DNA from: Sorex araneus
Taxonomy: Eukaryota; Chordata; Mammalia; Eulipotyphla; Soricidae
Reading direction: 5' to 3'
NCBI RefSeq assembly: GCF_027595985.1
Contig: NC_073307.1
Location: 119,750,678-119,814,677, forward strand
Length of the DNA stretch: 64,000 nt
Part shown: positions 48,721 to 63,231 of the stretch, one piece after another
How positions within the stretch are numbered: the stretch's first letter is position 1
Layout of the letters: every line of letters begins with the position of its first letter
The notes under the pieces: generated by a model
What the model was told of the DNA's origin: nothing
The model's database searches: none
Seen by the model: only the letters and a program-made list of their open reading frames with translations
Made by a program: the position numbers and the translations under genes

Positions 48721-50095
48721 CTACTTTTTTTTTCAGGATATTTTCTCCCTTTATTAATTTTTTGAATAAGTTTTTTAAATGTGCTTTCAGAGACTTGTTT
48801 CCAGTAACTGTTCCCATTCCATAATTCAACACCAATCCCACCACAATGACACCTTCCAAACACCATTATTTTGAATTTTCTCCCCACCACGACCCAAGCC
48901 TGACCCCTAGCAGATGCTAAATTACTTATTTTGCATTGCTCAGAATGAAGAGTATGAGATGTTGCTCCTGGAATTCTAATATTATTTGGGGTTGGAGGCA
49001 TCTCTGTAGCCTGCTACTCTATTCCAATATTCTTTTGCGAGCCTCTGAATCATGGTCGTTAATGTGCTGAAATGCCTAATTTTAATTTCTTCTGATATGT
49101 ATTTATACAAGTCCTTAAAGCCAGGCCGATAAATTAGCTTGTATAGCTGAGCTTGAGGTGGTTTGTGGGCCCGACTCCCTCGTACCTAAATTTGGACGTT
49201 TCATTTCTCGGTAAACTTGGTCCCAAGTTGTGAGGGTTGGGCCAAAGGCCTAGTGGCAATTTTGTGGTGTCAGGAAGCCTGAAGGCACCATCAGGCTACT
49301 GATGTCCTTGCCCTGCAGGTACACCTTGACTTCCTGGTGGCACCATACACCAGTTTAAAGAAAATTTTTTTTTTCCAATTGAATCTCGATAACTGTTACA
49401 AAGCTTTCATGATTGAGTTTCAGTCATACAGTGTTCAAACACCCATCCCTCCACCAGTGTACATTTCCCATCCCAATGTCCCCAGGACCTGCCAGGACCT
49501 CTGCCCGCCACCAAGCCCCTCACCTTTCTATGGTAGACACTTTTATTCTTACTCTGTCTCTAGCTACTTTGGGGCATTATGGTTTGCAATACAGATACTG
49601 AGAGGCCATCATGATTGGTTCTTAGTCTACATATCAGCACACACGTCACATCCTCGGCACCCTGCTTGTTTACAAGCTCTTAAAAAATGTATCTTTACTG
49701 AGCTCGCTTCGATCCTCTCTTTATATGACAATGGAAGATTATTTTCTATAACAAAAATAGAAATGTTAATTCTCTTTATTTACCCATGGTTATTTAGAAA
49801 CTGGGGTCATAGCACAGCCGATAAATCACTTGTGTTACACAGTACAGCCCAGATTCTATTCCCCGAACTCTATAATGGTCCCTTGAGAGTAGTCAGGAGT
49901 GATTCCTGAGCACTAAGCAAGGAGTAGGGCCTGAGCACAGTCGGATACCCCAATCCACGCATATTCCTTTTGTAATTTGGTTATTAGAAGTTTCTGGGAT
50001 TCTTACAGATCATCCGTATAGTACAAAATAGCTCATGTACTCAGGGAATGTCCCCTACTATTTTGTACCCAGACACCAACAACAACTTGGATTTC
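48721..50095. repeat. LINE debris and SINE remnant 3' of SAA-d
   Basis: Matches 3245-6410 of unit 1 without the LTR-like and SINE insertions: LINE-like block (48730-49290), L1 3'UTR C-rich stretch (49390-49700), degraded SINE (49795-49950). The 190-codon plus-strand frame here is repeat translation. Confidence 0.6.
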
Positions 50096-50102
50096 ACAAA
50101 CG

Positions 50103-50108
50103 TTTATT
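50103..50108 (-). terminator. SAA: SAA-d polyadenylation signal
   Basis: AATAAA on the minus strand (plus 'cgtttattaaacg'), same context as SAA-a. Confidence 0.7.
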
Positions 50109-50252
50109 AAACGATTGCTGCTCTCTTTATCAAGTGTCAAGTACGAGAGATTTAGTATTTAATTTAGATTCAATATTTGAAATTGGGTCGGCAGCTGCCT
50201 TGCCCCGCTGAGGCTCACAGTCGGGTCTCCAGAGTGCAGGTGAGGATGAAAC

Positions 50253-53296
<3,044 letters not shown>

Positions 53297-54134
53297 CTTG
53301 CTGCAGGTACACAAGCAACAATGAGGCAATTCAGGCTCTTGCAATGTAAGATTGACCCAGGCTCACATTCTGCAAAGAACTTCCACTTACATGCATAGAT
53401 TGGCATGTAGATAGATAATAGATGTGGAGAGATATGTCCTGATCATCTAAGATACATTTAGAATATTTATTCTTTGTTTCTACTAGTTTCTTCAGAATCC
53501 TAGCACTTTTCTAGGATTTACTAGAGGCTTGATACTCACAGTAATTACACTGGGCTTTCAGTGTAAACCGTTGTCCATTCCTAGCATCCCTCCTCAGCTC
53601 TGAGATCTACTGCCTCGCAGGTTTTCCTGGATCCACGGGAGGATCCTACCTCTGAAATAGCCCCTGAGTTTAAAACTCCACCAATATTTGTGGTGTGTCT
53701 CCTCTAGCCACCACTGGCTGCCCATCGAAGGCACAAACTACATAATTTCTAATGATTTGCGAGACTGAAAAGTATTCATGGGGCTGGGAGTTAACTCAAA
53801 GGGCTGGAGCACCTGCTTTGCTTCCACAGGTGCCCCAATATTTTGAACTTGGGCTGGCTGGGACGGGGGCGGCTTCTAGGCACTGTCAGAGTGACCCTGG
53901 TGATTCGAGCACCATTTCTGAGCAGAGTCATAGAGCACTGGGAGCGGTCCCCAGAAGCCTGAATAGTGCTGGGAGGCCCAGCAACAACAATGCCAAAATG
54001 AGAAGCACATCTGAGGAGACCCAATGGTCAGAAAGTTCAGTCAGGAAGGATGCAGCCCAAGAACGCTGTTGAGGAAGAGGATTGCCCCCCACCCCCACCT
54101 ACAGAAGGAAACTTGGAATGTTCTAGAACCTCAC

Positions 54135-54323
54135 CTTTGGCTGCCTCTTCCTGCTGAGTGTTCTGGTGCGGCCCAGCAATCTGCGCTATCTGCTGGGGAA
54201 GGTGTCTCTGCTATATATACAGACACTTGTTCCCAGAGCACATGGGAAGAGAGGGTTGAGGCAAAACAGTGCGTTTGGGGAAATCCCTTGTGTACAGAGC
54301 ACACATTCCCTGATTGCACAAAT
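54135..54323 (-). promoter_or_regulatory. SAA: SAA-d exon 1 and promoter
   Basis: Exon 1 donor (CCAAAG|GTGAG, last exon base 54135), TATA box (54220-54211), kappaB decamer GGGATTTCCC (54287-54278) and C/EBP site ATTTGTGCAATC (54323-54312), spaced as in SAA-a. NF-kappaB and C/EBP control is inferred from known SAA promoters. Confidence 0.85.
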
Positions 54324-55990
54324 TGGGAGATGTCCCCGGTGTGCAAGATGGAGTTCCGCTGCCAATTTCTGGAATTCTTGTAAATCTGCTCGAGCCTTTC
54401 TGGAAAGGTCTGTGAAGGTCATGGCTGGGAGCTTTTGCAGGTAGGTGGCTGGGCAGCATGGTTTGACAGCCTCTGTAAGCAAGGAACTGGTGGACAAAGT
54501 AGACCAGCTCTCACCAGGAGAGACCTCGCCAAGGACTGAAGTCATTGGACCCCTCGAGGTGCTCATTTGGAGTGCGGAGGTGTAGGACGGTCACTTTCTA
54601 CTGATCTGCCTCTGCCACCCGGGACCCAGCTTTACTGGGTTCTTATCTCACTGGCAGAAAAGAATTTCCGGGGTAGACAAGCAGTGAAGTAAAATAGATT
54701 ATATTTGGAGGTTTTTGAAGGTGTGGAAGGAAAGATTGAGAGAGAGAGTGAGAGAGAGAGAGATAGAGGGAGAGAGAAAGAGAAAGAGAGAGAGATGCAT
54801 TCAAGAGAGAACACAGGCTTCTCCAAGGGCAGAGAGCCATGTGTTCTGTTTGGCTTTGTTTTGTTGGAACTCCTTGGGCATCCTGGCTCAGTGTAAAGAT
54901 CATCCCTCACACATTGGGGAAAATATAGACTACAATTTTTCCGCTAAGAATTCTATTTCAAGCCTGAGCAATAAGATAGCGGGTGGTGCACTTGGTTTGC
55001 ACACAACTGACCTGAGTTCCACCCCTGGGGTGAAACAATGATGAGTTCTTTCCTCTTATTGTTGTCCCATAGATCTCTTAAGCTCTGTACCTTTTGAAGG
55101 AGAGTTGGGTTTGGTCATACCTGGAGGTGCTCAGGCCTCACTCCTGGCTCTGTGCTCAGGAATCACTCCTGATGGCGATCAGAGGACCCTGTGAGATGCT
55201 GGGGATCTAACTGGAGTCAGCACAAACAAGGATCGAGTCTTAATCCCTGGAATCTCTACAGCCCATCTCTCCATTGCAAGTCTATTTTTATTTTCACTCA
55301 TATGTATTGATGCTATTGTTTACCCTCTCCTGGAGGTCACAGATCTGAGCTTTGGTTCCTTCCTTTATGTCCTTGAGTCTCTTGTACCTTTATCTTTTTA
55401 AAAGTCAGCTACTGTTGATTTCCTCTGTGCTGAATGACTGCTCTCCTTTTGCTTGGGAGGGTGTTTAGTCTACACTTAATGGTGCTCATGGGATACTCTC
55501 CAATGTATGCTCACCGCTTGCTTCTAAGGTGCTCAAGAGAAGCAGGTAGTGCCAGGGGCCAAACCAGGCTCAGCTGCATGAAGACAATCCTCAACTCCTC
55601 TACTATCCCGAACCTTTTAATTTTTTTTTTTATCTTTTAGGGTCATACCCGATGATGCCCAGGGGTCACTCTTGGCTCTGCACTCAGGAATTTACCCTGG
55701 CAGTGCGCAGGAGACCATATGGGATGCTGGAAATGAACCCAGGTGGGCCACCTGCAAAGTAAATGCCCTACTCACCGTGCCATCTCTCCAGACTCTAGTT
55801 TTTGTTTTCTGGGTTTTTTTGCCTTTTCGGTTACATTGTTGATGTACTCAAGAATTTGTTATGGTGGTGCTTGGGGGGCCATGTGGGATGCTGGGAATCA
55901 AACCAGGGTTGGCTGCACGCATGGTCAACACCCTACTCGCTGTGCTTTCGCTCCTGCTCCACATTTTTTTTTTTAACATTAAATACCTTT
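54324..55990. other. Upstream flank of SAA-d
   Basis: Matches 10641-12290: GA-rich tract (54735-54797), degenerate SINEs, and clearer minus-strand SINEs at about 55620-55790 and 55800-55962. No gene is supported. Confidence 0.55.
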
Positions 55991-55994
55991 ATTA

Positions 55995-56162
55995 GGGGCC
56001 GGAGCGATAGCACAGCAGGTAGGGCGTTTGCCTTGCACGCGGCCGACCCAGGTTCGATCCCCAGCATCCCATATGGTCCCCCAGGCACCGCCAGGAGTAA
56101 TTCCTGAGTGCAAAGCCAGGAGTAACCCCTGAGCATCGCTGGGTGTGACCCCAAAAGCAAAA

Positions 56163-56172
<10 letters not shown>
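55995..56172 (+). mobile_element. SOR-like SINE with target duplication (unit 4 copy)
   Basis: Same insertion as 12301-12487, bordered by aaatacctttattag on both sides; its (AAAT)n tail differs in length. Confidence 0.92.
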
Positions 56173-56193
<21 letters not shown>

Positions 56194-56211
56194 ATACCTT
56201 TATTAGTTAAA

Positions 56212-56507
56212 TTAAAAATAGAGGTCTCCAGGATGTTGGAGGGCAGTCATTTTGGTCTTGTAGTTGGCGAAGAATAGGCGAGCGTTGCGAATATTTTTTC
56301 CAGCTTCTGCCACATCGGCCAACACTGCTATTCTTCTCTCTTTGAGGTCTTCTTTTATCACATCTCTGCACAGTTTTTTGAACTCGACCTCAGCTTGTGG
56401 TTGCTTGAGGCTTGTGCCAAACCACATTGACAAATGAAGATTATTGTGGGAGAGGAAATGTCTGGGCTGAATCTGCCGGACCAGGGCCCCAATGAGCTCG
56501 AGTGCTC
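56212..56507 (-). pseudogene. Unidentified gene, 3'-terminal exon (unit 4 copy)
   Basis: An open frame after an AG acceptor begins ALELIGALVRQIQP and ends TALQHPGDLYF, TAA at 56214-56212, with AATAAA just beyond. It differs from the unit 1 copy by a few residues (for example FANYKTKM against FANYMTKM). Upstream exon remains at about 56600-56890 carry the same defects as in unit 1. No domain is recognised. It might be a surviving 3' exon of a gene lost elsewhere in the cluster. Confidence 0.4.
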
Positions 56508-57007
56508 CTTCAGGGGAGGGTTAGTTATTTTTGTGATTCTCTCTCTCCTTACTCAGTCATTAGCAGTGGGCTTTGTGAGTTGATCCCTGGTATTTGTACT
56601 CACTTTTTCATGTTCTCATCATCCTCTGGGTCCCCTCAATTATGAACCCTGATATAGCTTCGCTGTCTCATTCCGAGAGACATTGCCAATTATCGAATGC
56701 ACCTATGGTGTAAGGAGATTTCATGGATGTTCTCCGTGTTGACTTTTCTTATGCAGGATCACGTCGGGGTCATCTGTGTGGTTGGCTGCCCTCCGCTCCG
56801 GGACATCCACTGGCCGCCGGCCCCGAGAGCCGTGGGCTGCCCAGGCCGGCTGTGCCCTGGCAGGCAGCGGGACTGAAAAGCTCCAGCCCCACCTTTTTAT
56901 TTTTTTTAATCAAACTATTTTTGAACTTGTTTTATTCTTCCTCTGATATTATTGAACCGAACACTAAGAGAACTCTTGTTTTCAAATCTTCTTCAGACAG
57001 TGTTTTT

Positions 57008-57182
57008 TTTCTTTTTGGGTCACACGGGGCAATGCAAAGGGGTTACTTACTCCTGGCTTATGAACTGAGGAATTACTCTTGGCGGTGTACGGGAAGGACC
57101 ATATGGGATGCTGGGAAACAAACCCAGGTCTGCCACCCACATGCAAGGCAAATGCTCTACCCGCTGTGCTATCACTCCGGCC
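57008..57182 (-). mobile_element. SOR-like SINE
   Basis: Counterpart of 13305-13487 and 29110-29281. Confidence 0.85.
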
Positions 57183-57373
57183 CCTACTCAGCAATTTTAA
57201 CAGTTCAAAATAGCTGAGGAATTTCCAGGGCCAGATAAATGCCGATTATCATCACCATCACCGCCACCAACGCCATCATCATCACTGCCACATTTTGTTC
57301 CTGGTGCTACATTAGGATTTGTCATGGACCTCATTTCAAATTAGCCCAGCAATGAACAAGGGCTCCTATTTTA

Positions 57374-57409
<36 letters not shown>

Positions 57410-57890
57410 ATTTTTTTTAGATTTTTTAAGAATTGTATTATTGAATCACCATGAGGGATATTTAAAACTTATGAGCTTTCATGTTTGCATTTCGTTTACA
57501 TCCCTGGACCAGTGCCCATTCTCCTCCACCAATGTTCCCATTATCCCTCCCACCACCCCCAACCCAGCCCCACCAAGCCACCCTACCTCTGAAGCAGCGC
57601 ATTCCCTTTTGTTCTCACTCCTGTTGGATGATGTAGTTTGCAATAGAGGTATCTAATGGCCATAATGTTTGGTCTATAGTCTACTTTCAGCACACAGCTT
57701 TCAATCTGAGTGGATCCTCCCAACATTCTCTACTAAGTGTTCCTTTCTCTATCTCAGCTGCCTTTTCTCCCAGCATGTGAGGCCAGTTTCCAAGCTGTAG
57801 GGCAAACCTTATGGTTCTTATCTCTACTACTCTTGGGTATTAGTCTCGAATTCTGCTACTTTATATTCCACAAATGAGTGCAATTTTCTT
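57374..57890 (-). mobile_element. (TA)n run and LINE-1 3'UTR fragment
   Basis: The TA/CA-interrupted TA tract (57374-57408) is longer than in unit 1 (13673-13690). The L1 3'UTR fragment follows. Confidence 0.65.
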
Positions 57891-58950
57891 TTTTTTTTTA
57901 TTAAAAAAGCATTTATTATCACTCTCAGAAAAGTGAAAATCAAAACAACAATGAGGTATCACCTCATACTAGCAAGAATGGTCTATATATTTTTTTATAA
58001 TTTATTTATTTTTAATTAGAGAATCACCGTGAGGGTACAGTTACAGATTTATACACTTTTGTGCTTATACTTCCCTCATACAAAGTTCGGGAACCCATCC
58101 CTTCACCAGTGCCCATTCTCCACCACCCGTAAACCCAGCGTCCCTCCCACCCTCCCCAATCCCATCTTCCCCCCACCCCACCCTGCCACTGTGGCAGGGC
58201 ATTCCCTTCTGTTCTCTCTCTCTAATTAGCTGTTGTGGTTTGCAATAAAGGTGTTGAGTGGCCGCTGTGCTCAGTCTCTATCCTTCATTCAGACCACAAC
58301 TCCCTTCCCCCACATGGCCTTCGACTACAATGTAGTTGGTGATCGCTTCTCTGAGTTGCCCTTTCCCCGGAACGTGAGGCCAGCCTCGAAGCCATGGGGT
58401 CAACCTCCTGGTACTTATTTCTACAGTTCTTGGGTATTAGTCTCCCAATGAGTGCAATTTTCTATGTCTGTCTCTCTCTTTCTGACTCATTTCACTGAAC
58501 ATGATCATTCCATATTGATCCACTTTTATGCAAATTTTGTGATTTCATCTTTTCTAACAGCTGCATAGTATTCCATTGTGTAGATATACCAAGGTTTTTT
58601 TGAACCAGTCAACTCTTGTGGGGCACTCCGGTTTTTTCCAGATTTTGGCTATTGTAAACAGTGCTGCAATGAACATACAAATGCAGATGTCATTTCTAAT
58701 ATAGCCATTTGCCTCTTTGCAATAGACTCGTATAGCAAAGTTGCAGGCCATAAAATCAATACCCAAAAGGCCATGACTTTGCTATACAGAAATAATAAGA
58801 GAGAAGAGTGACATGAAAAAAGCAATCCCATTCACAATTGGACCTCAAAATATCAAGTACCTCAGAATCAGCTTAACTAAGGAGGTAAAGGACTTGTATG
58901 GGAAAGGGCTCCTATTTGTAAGGTCAAGGTGTTACCTCTGACACTACTGA
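57891..58950 (-). mobile_element. LINE-1, 3' end with ORF2 C-terminus
   Basis: ICMFIAALFTIAKIWKKPEC on the minus strand, G-rich 3'UTR, A-rich tail near 57990. It continues further 5' than the unit 1 copy; a plus-oriented ORF2 piece (IPFTIGPQNIKYL) lies at 58820-58930. Confidence 0.85.
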
Positions 58951-60165
58951 CTTTGGGAAATTATCGATGCTCTTTTGTTGGAGAAGCAAGATGAGAGATG
59001 ATTTTAAAGGCAGACAGGAGCTGGAGAGATGGGACGGCAGGTGGGACACTTGCCTTGCCTGAGGCCAACCTAGCTCGATCCCTGGCAACCCCTATAGTCT
59101 CCTGTGCATCACCAGGAGTAATTCCTGAGTGCAGAGCTAGGGTGAGCCCTGAGCACTGCCAGGCGTGAACTAAAAGAAATAAACATAAAAAGGCAAAGAG
59201 AATGGAGAGGAATAGTGAGACAGGGTTGAGGAGAGGGGTATGCATATTGGACCCCATAGAAATAGAACCATAATTGGGAAATACCCGAGGGAATGAAGGA
59301 TGAAGAGCTAGCAGTGTCCTTTAGGCACGAGACACATGCAGACAGGACCAACTCTTATGCCTAGTTTGCCGCCTCAAGAGCACAGTATGATATGATTAAT
59401 ATTGCAGCTCTGCCTCCTCTAACAAACTTTTCTACATGCATTATGGGCTGTCACAATACACAAGCAATTCACTTAGATAATCCACACCCGTCAGGCGTCC
59501 ACTGAAGTGCTACATAAAATCCCACATCATGTGATGCAATCTCCAAATTTATGTTAACATAAGAGTATAAAAATTAGAGCTTGAGCACAATAGAGCCAAC
59601 TACAATTCCTTTTGTTGGAATGGGTAGGGTGAGAGGGACACATTTAGCGGGATTGAGGGTTTATTTCTGCCTCTGTCCTCAGGAATCCTTTTGCTGGCAG
59701 GGGGTGTTCAGGAGTCACATGGTTACAGGGTTCAAACCCAGATAGCTTTGTGCATGGAAAATGCCAAACTCGCTGTACTATCGGGTTCCTCAATAATAGT
59801 TGCTTAGGCTGATGCTCTCCTGATTTTTCCAGACGTGGTGGTTAATCTTTCTGAATTTTATGGACAAGGCGCTACACAAAATTCTGTCTCTAATTCTGTT
59901 TCATTGTTCAGCTACCCAGAGAGTTCTCTCCCTCAACTCCCTTTCCTGCCATCTTGGCCCCACTTCCTCTTAGATTTCACTTTGTTTGTTTGTTTTTGGC
60001 CCACCCAGTAGTGCACAGGGATTACTTTTTACTCTGCATTCAGGACTTACTCCTGGCAGTGCTCAGGGTACCATATAGAATGCTGGGTATCGAACCTGAG
60101 TTGGCCACCTGCAGGCAAACACCTCCCTGTCAGACTATGTCTATGGCACTTGGATTTCATTTCTG
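58951..60165. other. Intergenic DNA, unit 4
   Basis: Degraded plus-strand SINE (59020-59175). 59390-59625 has no counterpart in units 1 or 2 and is unassigned. 59627-60165 matches 15065-15625 with a minus-strand SINE remnant. No gene is seen. Confidence 0.45.
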
Positions 60166-60720
60166 ACAACTGCCAGATACACCAGCAGGGATCATCCTGA
60201 AAAAAACAGACTTCAAGCCTTCGAGATGGAGTCCCTGTCCTCCCAAACCCCACAGTCCAGCAGCCTAGATGCCCGAATCCAGGTGCTCCAATATGCACCA
60301 TGACCTCAGGTGCCCTCTCAGCCAGGCTGCCCCTCACAGCACAGCTGGACTCCTGGCCCAGGTCACAGGCAAACAGCAAACAGCCCTGTGTGCTCAGGTT
60401 TACACAACCAGGACCATAACCTGAGGATGAAGAAACCACTGATGTCTGAGTAGTTTTCCTGTGCAATTTTCCAGAATTATGGTTTGCAGGGACTTTCCGG
60501 GGCTCCACACCTGCCCTTTCTTCTCTCCCCATGACGCCTGTAGGAAGGAGCACTGGCGGGGCAGTAGATCTCCCGGGCCAGAGGGACCAGCAGCTCCACT
60601 GGAAATGAGGGAGGGGCTGCTCCCGAAAGTGATCGACATAACTCAGCTTACTCAGTTCCCTCTTTCTGAATTAGATTGCAGTTTCCTTAAAATGAAACAG
60701 AACAAAATTTTCCTCCTCTG
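60166..60720 (+). promoter_or_regulatory. Conserved segment with C/EBP- and kappaB-like sites (unit 4 copy)
   Basis: Near-identical to 15626-16180; gggactttcc at 60489-60498, tgtgcaat about 30 bases before it. Confidence 0.35.
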
Positions 60721-61759
60721 TGCCTAACAGATAGCACAGGGGTTAAGGTGCTTGCCTTGCAAACTCAAACTGCAGTTCCGTGACCAACACCACATTGCTC
60801 CCCTGAGCACTGCCAGGAACAATCCCCAAGACCCTCTCAGTGTGGCATCACGAACCACCCCTAGGACCCGTGGACCCTTGAGTACTCTCAAGGGCTGGAG
60901 CTTCTGCCTTAGACTGTGTGGTAAGATGTGCCAGGTGTATGAAGAGCTTTATAGCAGAGAGAAAATCCACAAGATTCACATCACTAAGGTCAGCTTTTTT
61001 TTTCTTTTGGCTACACCCAGCGTTGCTCAGATTTGTTTCCTCTGGTTCTGCACTCAGGGATCATACCTGGCAGTGCTCAGGGGATTCTATGGGATGCCAG
61101 GAATGGACCACAGGTTGGTTGCGTGCAAAGCAAGGGCTCTACCTTCTGTACTATATTATTCTTACTCCTCAGGGAGGTTCCTTTCTTTCCTTTTGTTCCT
61201 TTTAGGATCACACCTGGTGATACTATGGGTTTATTCCTACTCTGCACTCAGCAATCACTCCTAGTGGTGCTCCGGGGACCATATGGGATTCCAGGGACTG
61301 AAACCAGCTTGGACCTCATACAAAACTAATGCCCAACACATTATACTATGAATTCGCCTCCAGTGACCCCAACTGAGTTCTTAGAGATAACACAACCTTT
61401 ATTCTAAGCCAGAAATCCTTGTCCCAGCCAGTTGGGGTCATCCAACTCCTGCCTATAGCGAACATGAATATGAGTCCGGAACAGTATACAGTTCCCCTCA
61501 GGACATTGCATGAAGCATGATCATCTGTCCAAAGGCTGTCCAGTCCCTTTTAAAATTCTTTGACACATCTGTCAGGGCTCAGGGCTTACTCCTGGAGGAA
61601 CTGAGAGACCATAAAAGTTGCCAGGGATCAAACACTGCAGGAGAGGTCAGCTGCATGCAAGACAAACGCCCTACCCACTGTAATATATCTCTGGCCCTGA
61701 CCCTTCTTTCTTTTCCCCTTCCCCCTTCATTTCTCTTTTTTTTATTCTTTCCCAATAGG
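60721..61759 (-). other. SINE-rich DNA between the conserved segment and HPS5
   Basis: Same series of degraded minus-strand SINEs as 16181-17206. The 170-codon plus-strand frame is repeat translation. Confidence 0.5.
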
Positions 61760-63231
61760 TTTATTCAAAGAGAGCTTCTGAATAGGGTTTGCTGGCACTG
61801 CTTTCAGACAATGGTGTCTAGTTACAGGTTAATATGTTCAGGTTGTTCTAGTGTGAATCCTGCCCTTGTAACTGAGTACAGGTGAGAACTATTTTTTTTT
61901 TGCTTTTTGGGTCACACCCGGCAATGCACAGGGGTTACTCCTGGCTCTGCACTCAGGAACCGCCCCTGGCAGTGCTCAGGGGACCATATGGGATGCTGGG
62001 AATTGAACCCGGGTCGGCCGCGTGCAAGGCAAAGGTCCTACCCGCTGTGCTATCGCTCCAGCCCCCAGGTGAGAACTATTAACACACGCCAAGGATGCTC
62101 TAGGAATCCACACTGCCATGTCACTTGGACTCACTGGCCAGAGATAGAAACAGATCTCAGGAGCTGTCCTCAGTACTTTGAGGATTTGCCGGCCCTTGGC
62201 ATGGGAAAGTAAGATAGTCAGCTGCTTGAACTTGAGAATTTTGGGCAGGTCAGGCCTCTTCCCCCACTAGAAGCTGGGAAACTGAGGCTCAGAGCAGCCT
62301 GGGGGTTTTTTTTGGGCGATTTTGTTTAGGAAAGATTCAAGATAAAACATAGTTAGGAATAAGTTAGCTATACAGAGGTTCAAAGTAGAAGAGAACAAAT
62401 ACTGGGTAAGTACTAAACATGAGCTCATAAGAAGCAATTTGACTTAAATCAACTCCTTTGTATCTTCATTATTTCATAAATTCTGTGTGTCAATCCCATG
62501 ACACCAAGTCCTATCTCAGTACTTTTGCAATATTCTCATGTAACGTGTAAAGGTCAACTCCTATAAATTATACTTTGTCTTCATGTGTCCAGGACAAGAA
62601 ACTTCTGCTTCCTGATGGCCGAGAATTGTTCCACTCCACCAGAAAGGGACAAGTAATACTGTAGTTGAGACATGGGTGGCGGCACTGTGACCGTTCCGAA
62701 TTGGATTCCAGAGTACTCACTTCAGCAGTGAACTTCCAATTATTGCTGAACCACAGCAGGTAGGGAGTTTGCCTTGCACTCGGCTGACATGAAAGATTAA
62801 TTGCTCAGTCCCTCTGGGAGAGCCCTTCAAGCTGCTAAGAGCATCCCGCCCACAGGGCAGAGCCTGGCAAGCTACGTGTGGTGCATTCGATATGCCAAAA
62901 ACAATAACAACAAGTTTTGTAATGGAGATATTACTGGTGCCTGCTCGAGGAAATCGATGAACAGGAGGACAGTGATACAATGTTACAACTCATCTTTGGT
63001 TGAGAAATACCAGCAGTCCCAGAGAGAGTCAGATGGCAGAGGGTTACTTAAAGTGTACTCCCCAAAGGAGGTAGGCTGGTCCTGCCCTTGAACAAACACA
63101 TGCAGCAGGTTCAGGCGCAGGGCTCATGATCTCCCAAAATACATTGACGACTGCTGAATCTTCTTCTACTCAGGCCTGCCTGAGACCAGAGAAACTGATC
63201 ACATTTCTCAAGCATGCTTTGTATCAAGGCT
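61760..63231 (-). CDS. HPS5: HPS5, last coding exon and 3'UTR (gene runs off the right edge)
   Basis: Terminal exon of the BLOC-2 subunit HPS5. The coding part is 63231-63111, after a TTCAG-type acceptor; the minus strand reads RALIQSMLEKCDQFLWSQ, matching the human C-terminus. An extra G then shifts the frame relative to the unit 1 copy, so the protein ends AGLSRRRFSSRQCILGDHEP... at TGA 63113-63111 instead of QQA. The 3'UTR contains a family B SINE and a young SOR-like SINE and ends at AATAAA (61765-61760). Being next to the right edge, it is likely the copy joined to the rest of HPS5, but another unit beyond the window cannot be excluded. Confidence 0.8.
61894..62065 (-). mobile_element. 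Young SOR-like SINE with 15-bp target duplication
   Basis: Near-consensus copy flanked by caggtgagaactatt at 61879-61893 and 62066-62080. Unit 1 shows the empty site at about 17325-17340. It therefore inserted after units 1 and 4 separated. Confidence 0.95.
62755..62985 (+). mobile_element. SINE family B in HPS5 3'UTR
   Basis: Counterpart of 18005-18250. Confidence 0.8.

Noticed and set aside
49337-49909. 190-codon plus-strand open frame
   Set aside because: Covers a LINE-1 3'UTR in antisense plus a degraded SINE; no codon or domain evidence.
60752-61264. 170-codon plus-strand open frame
   Set aside because: Unit 4 counterpart of the frame at 16.2-16.8 kb; repeat translation.
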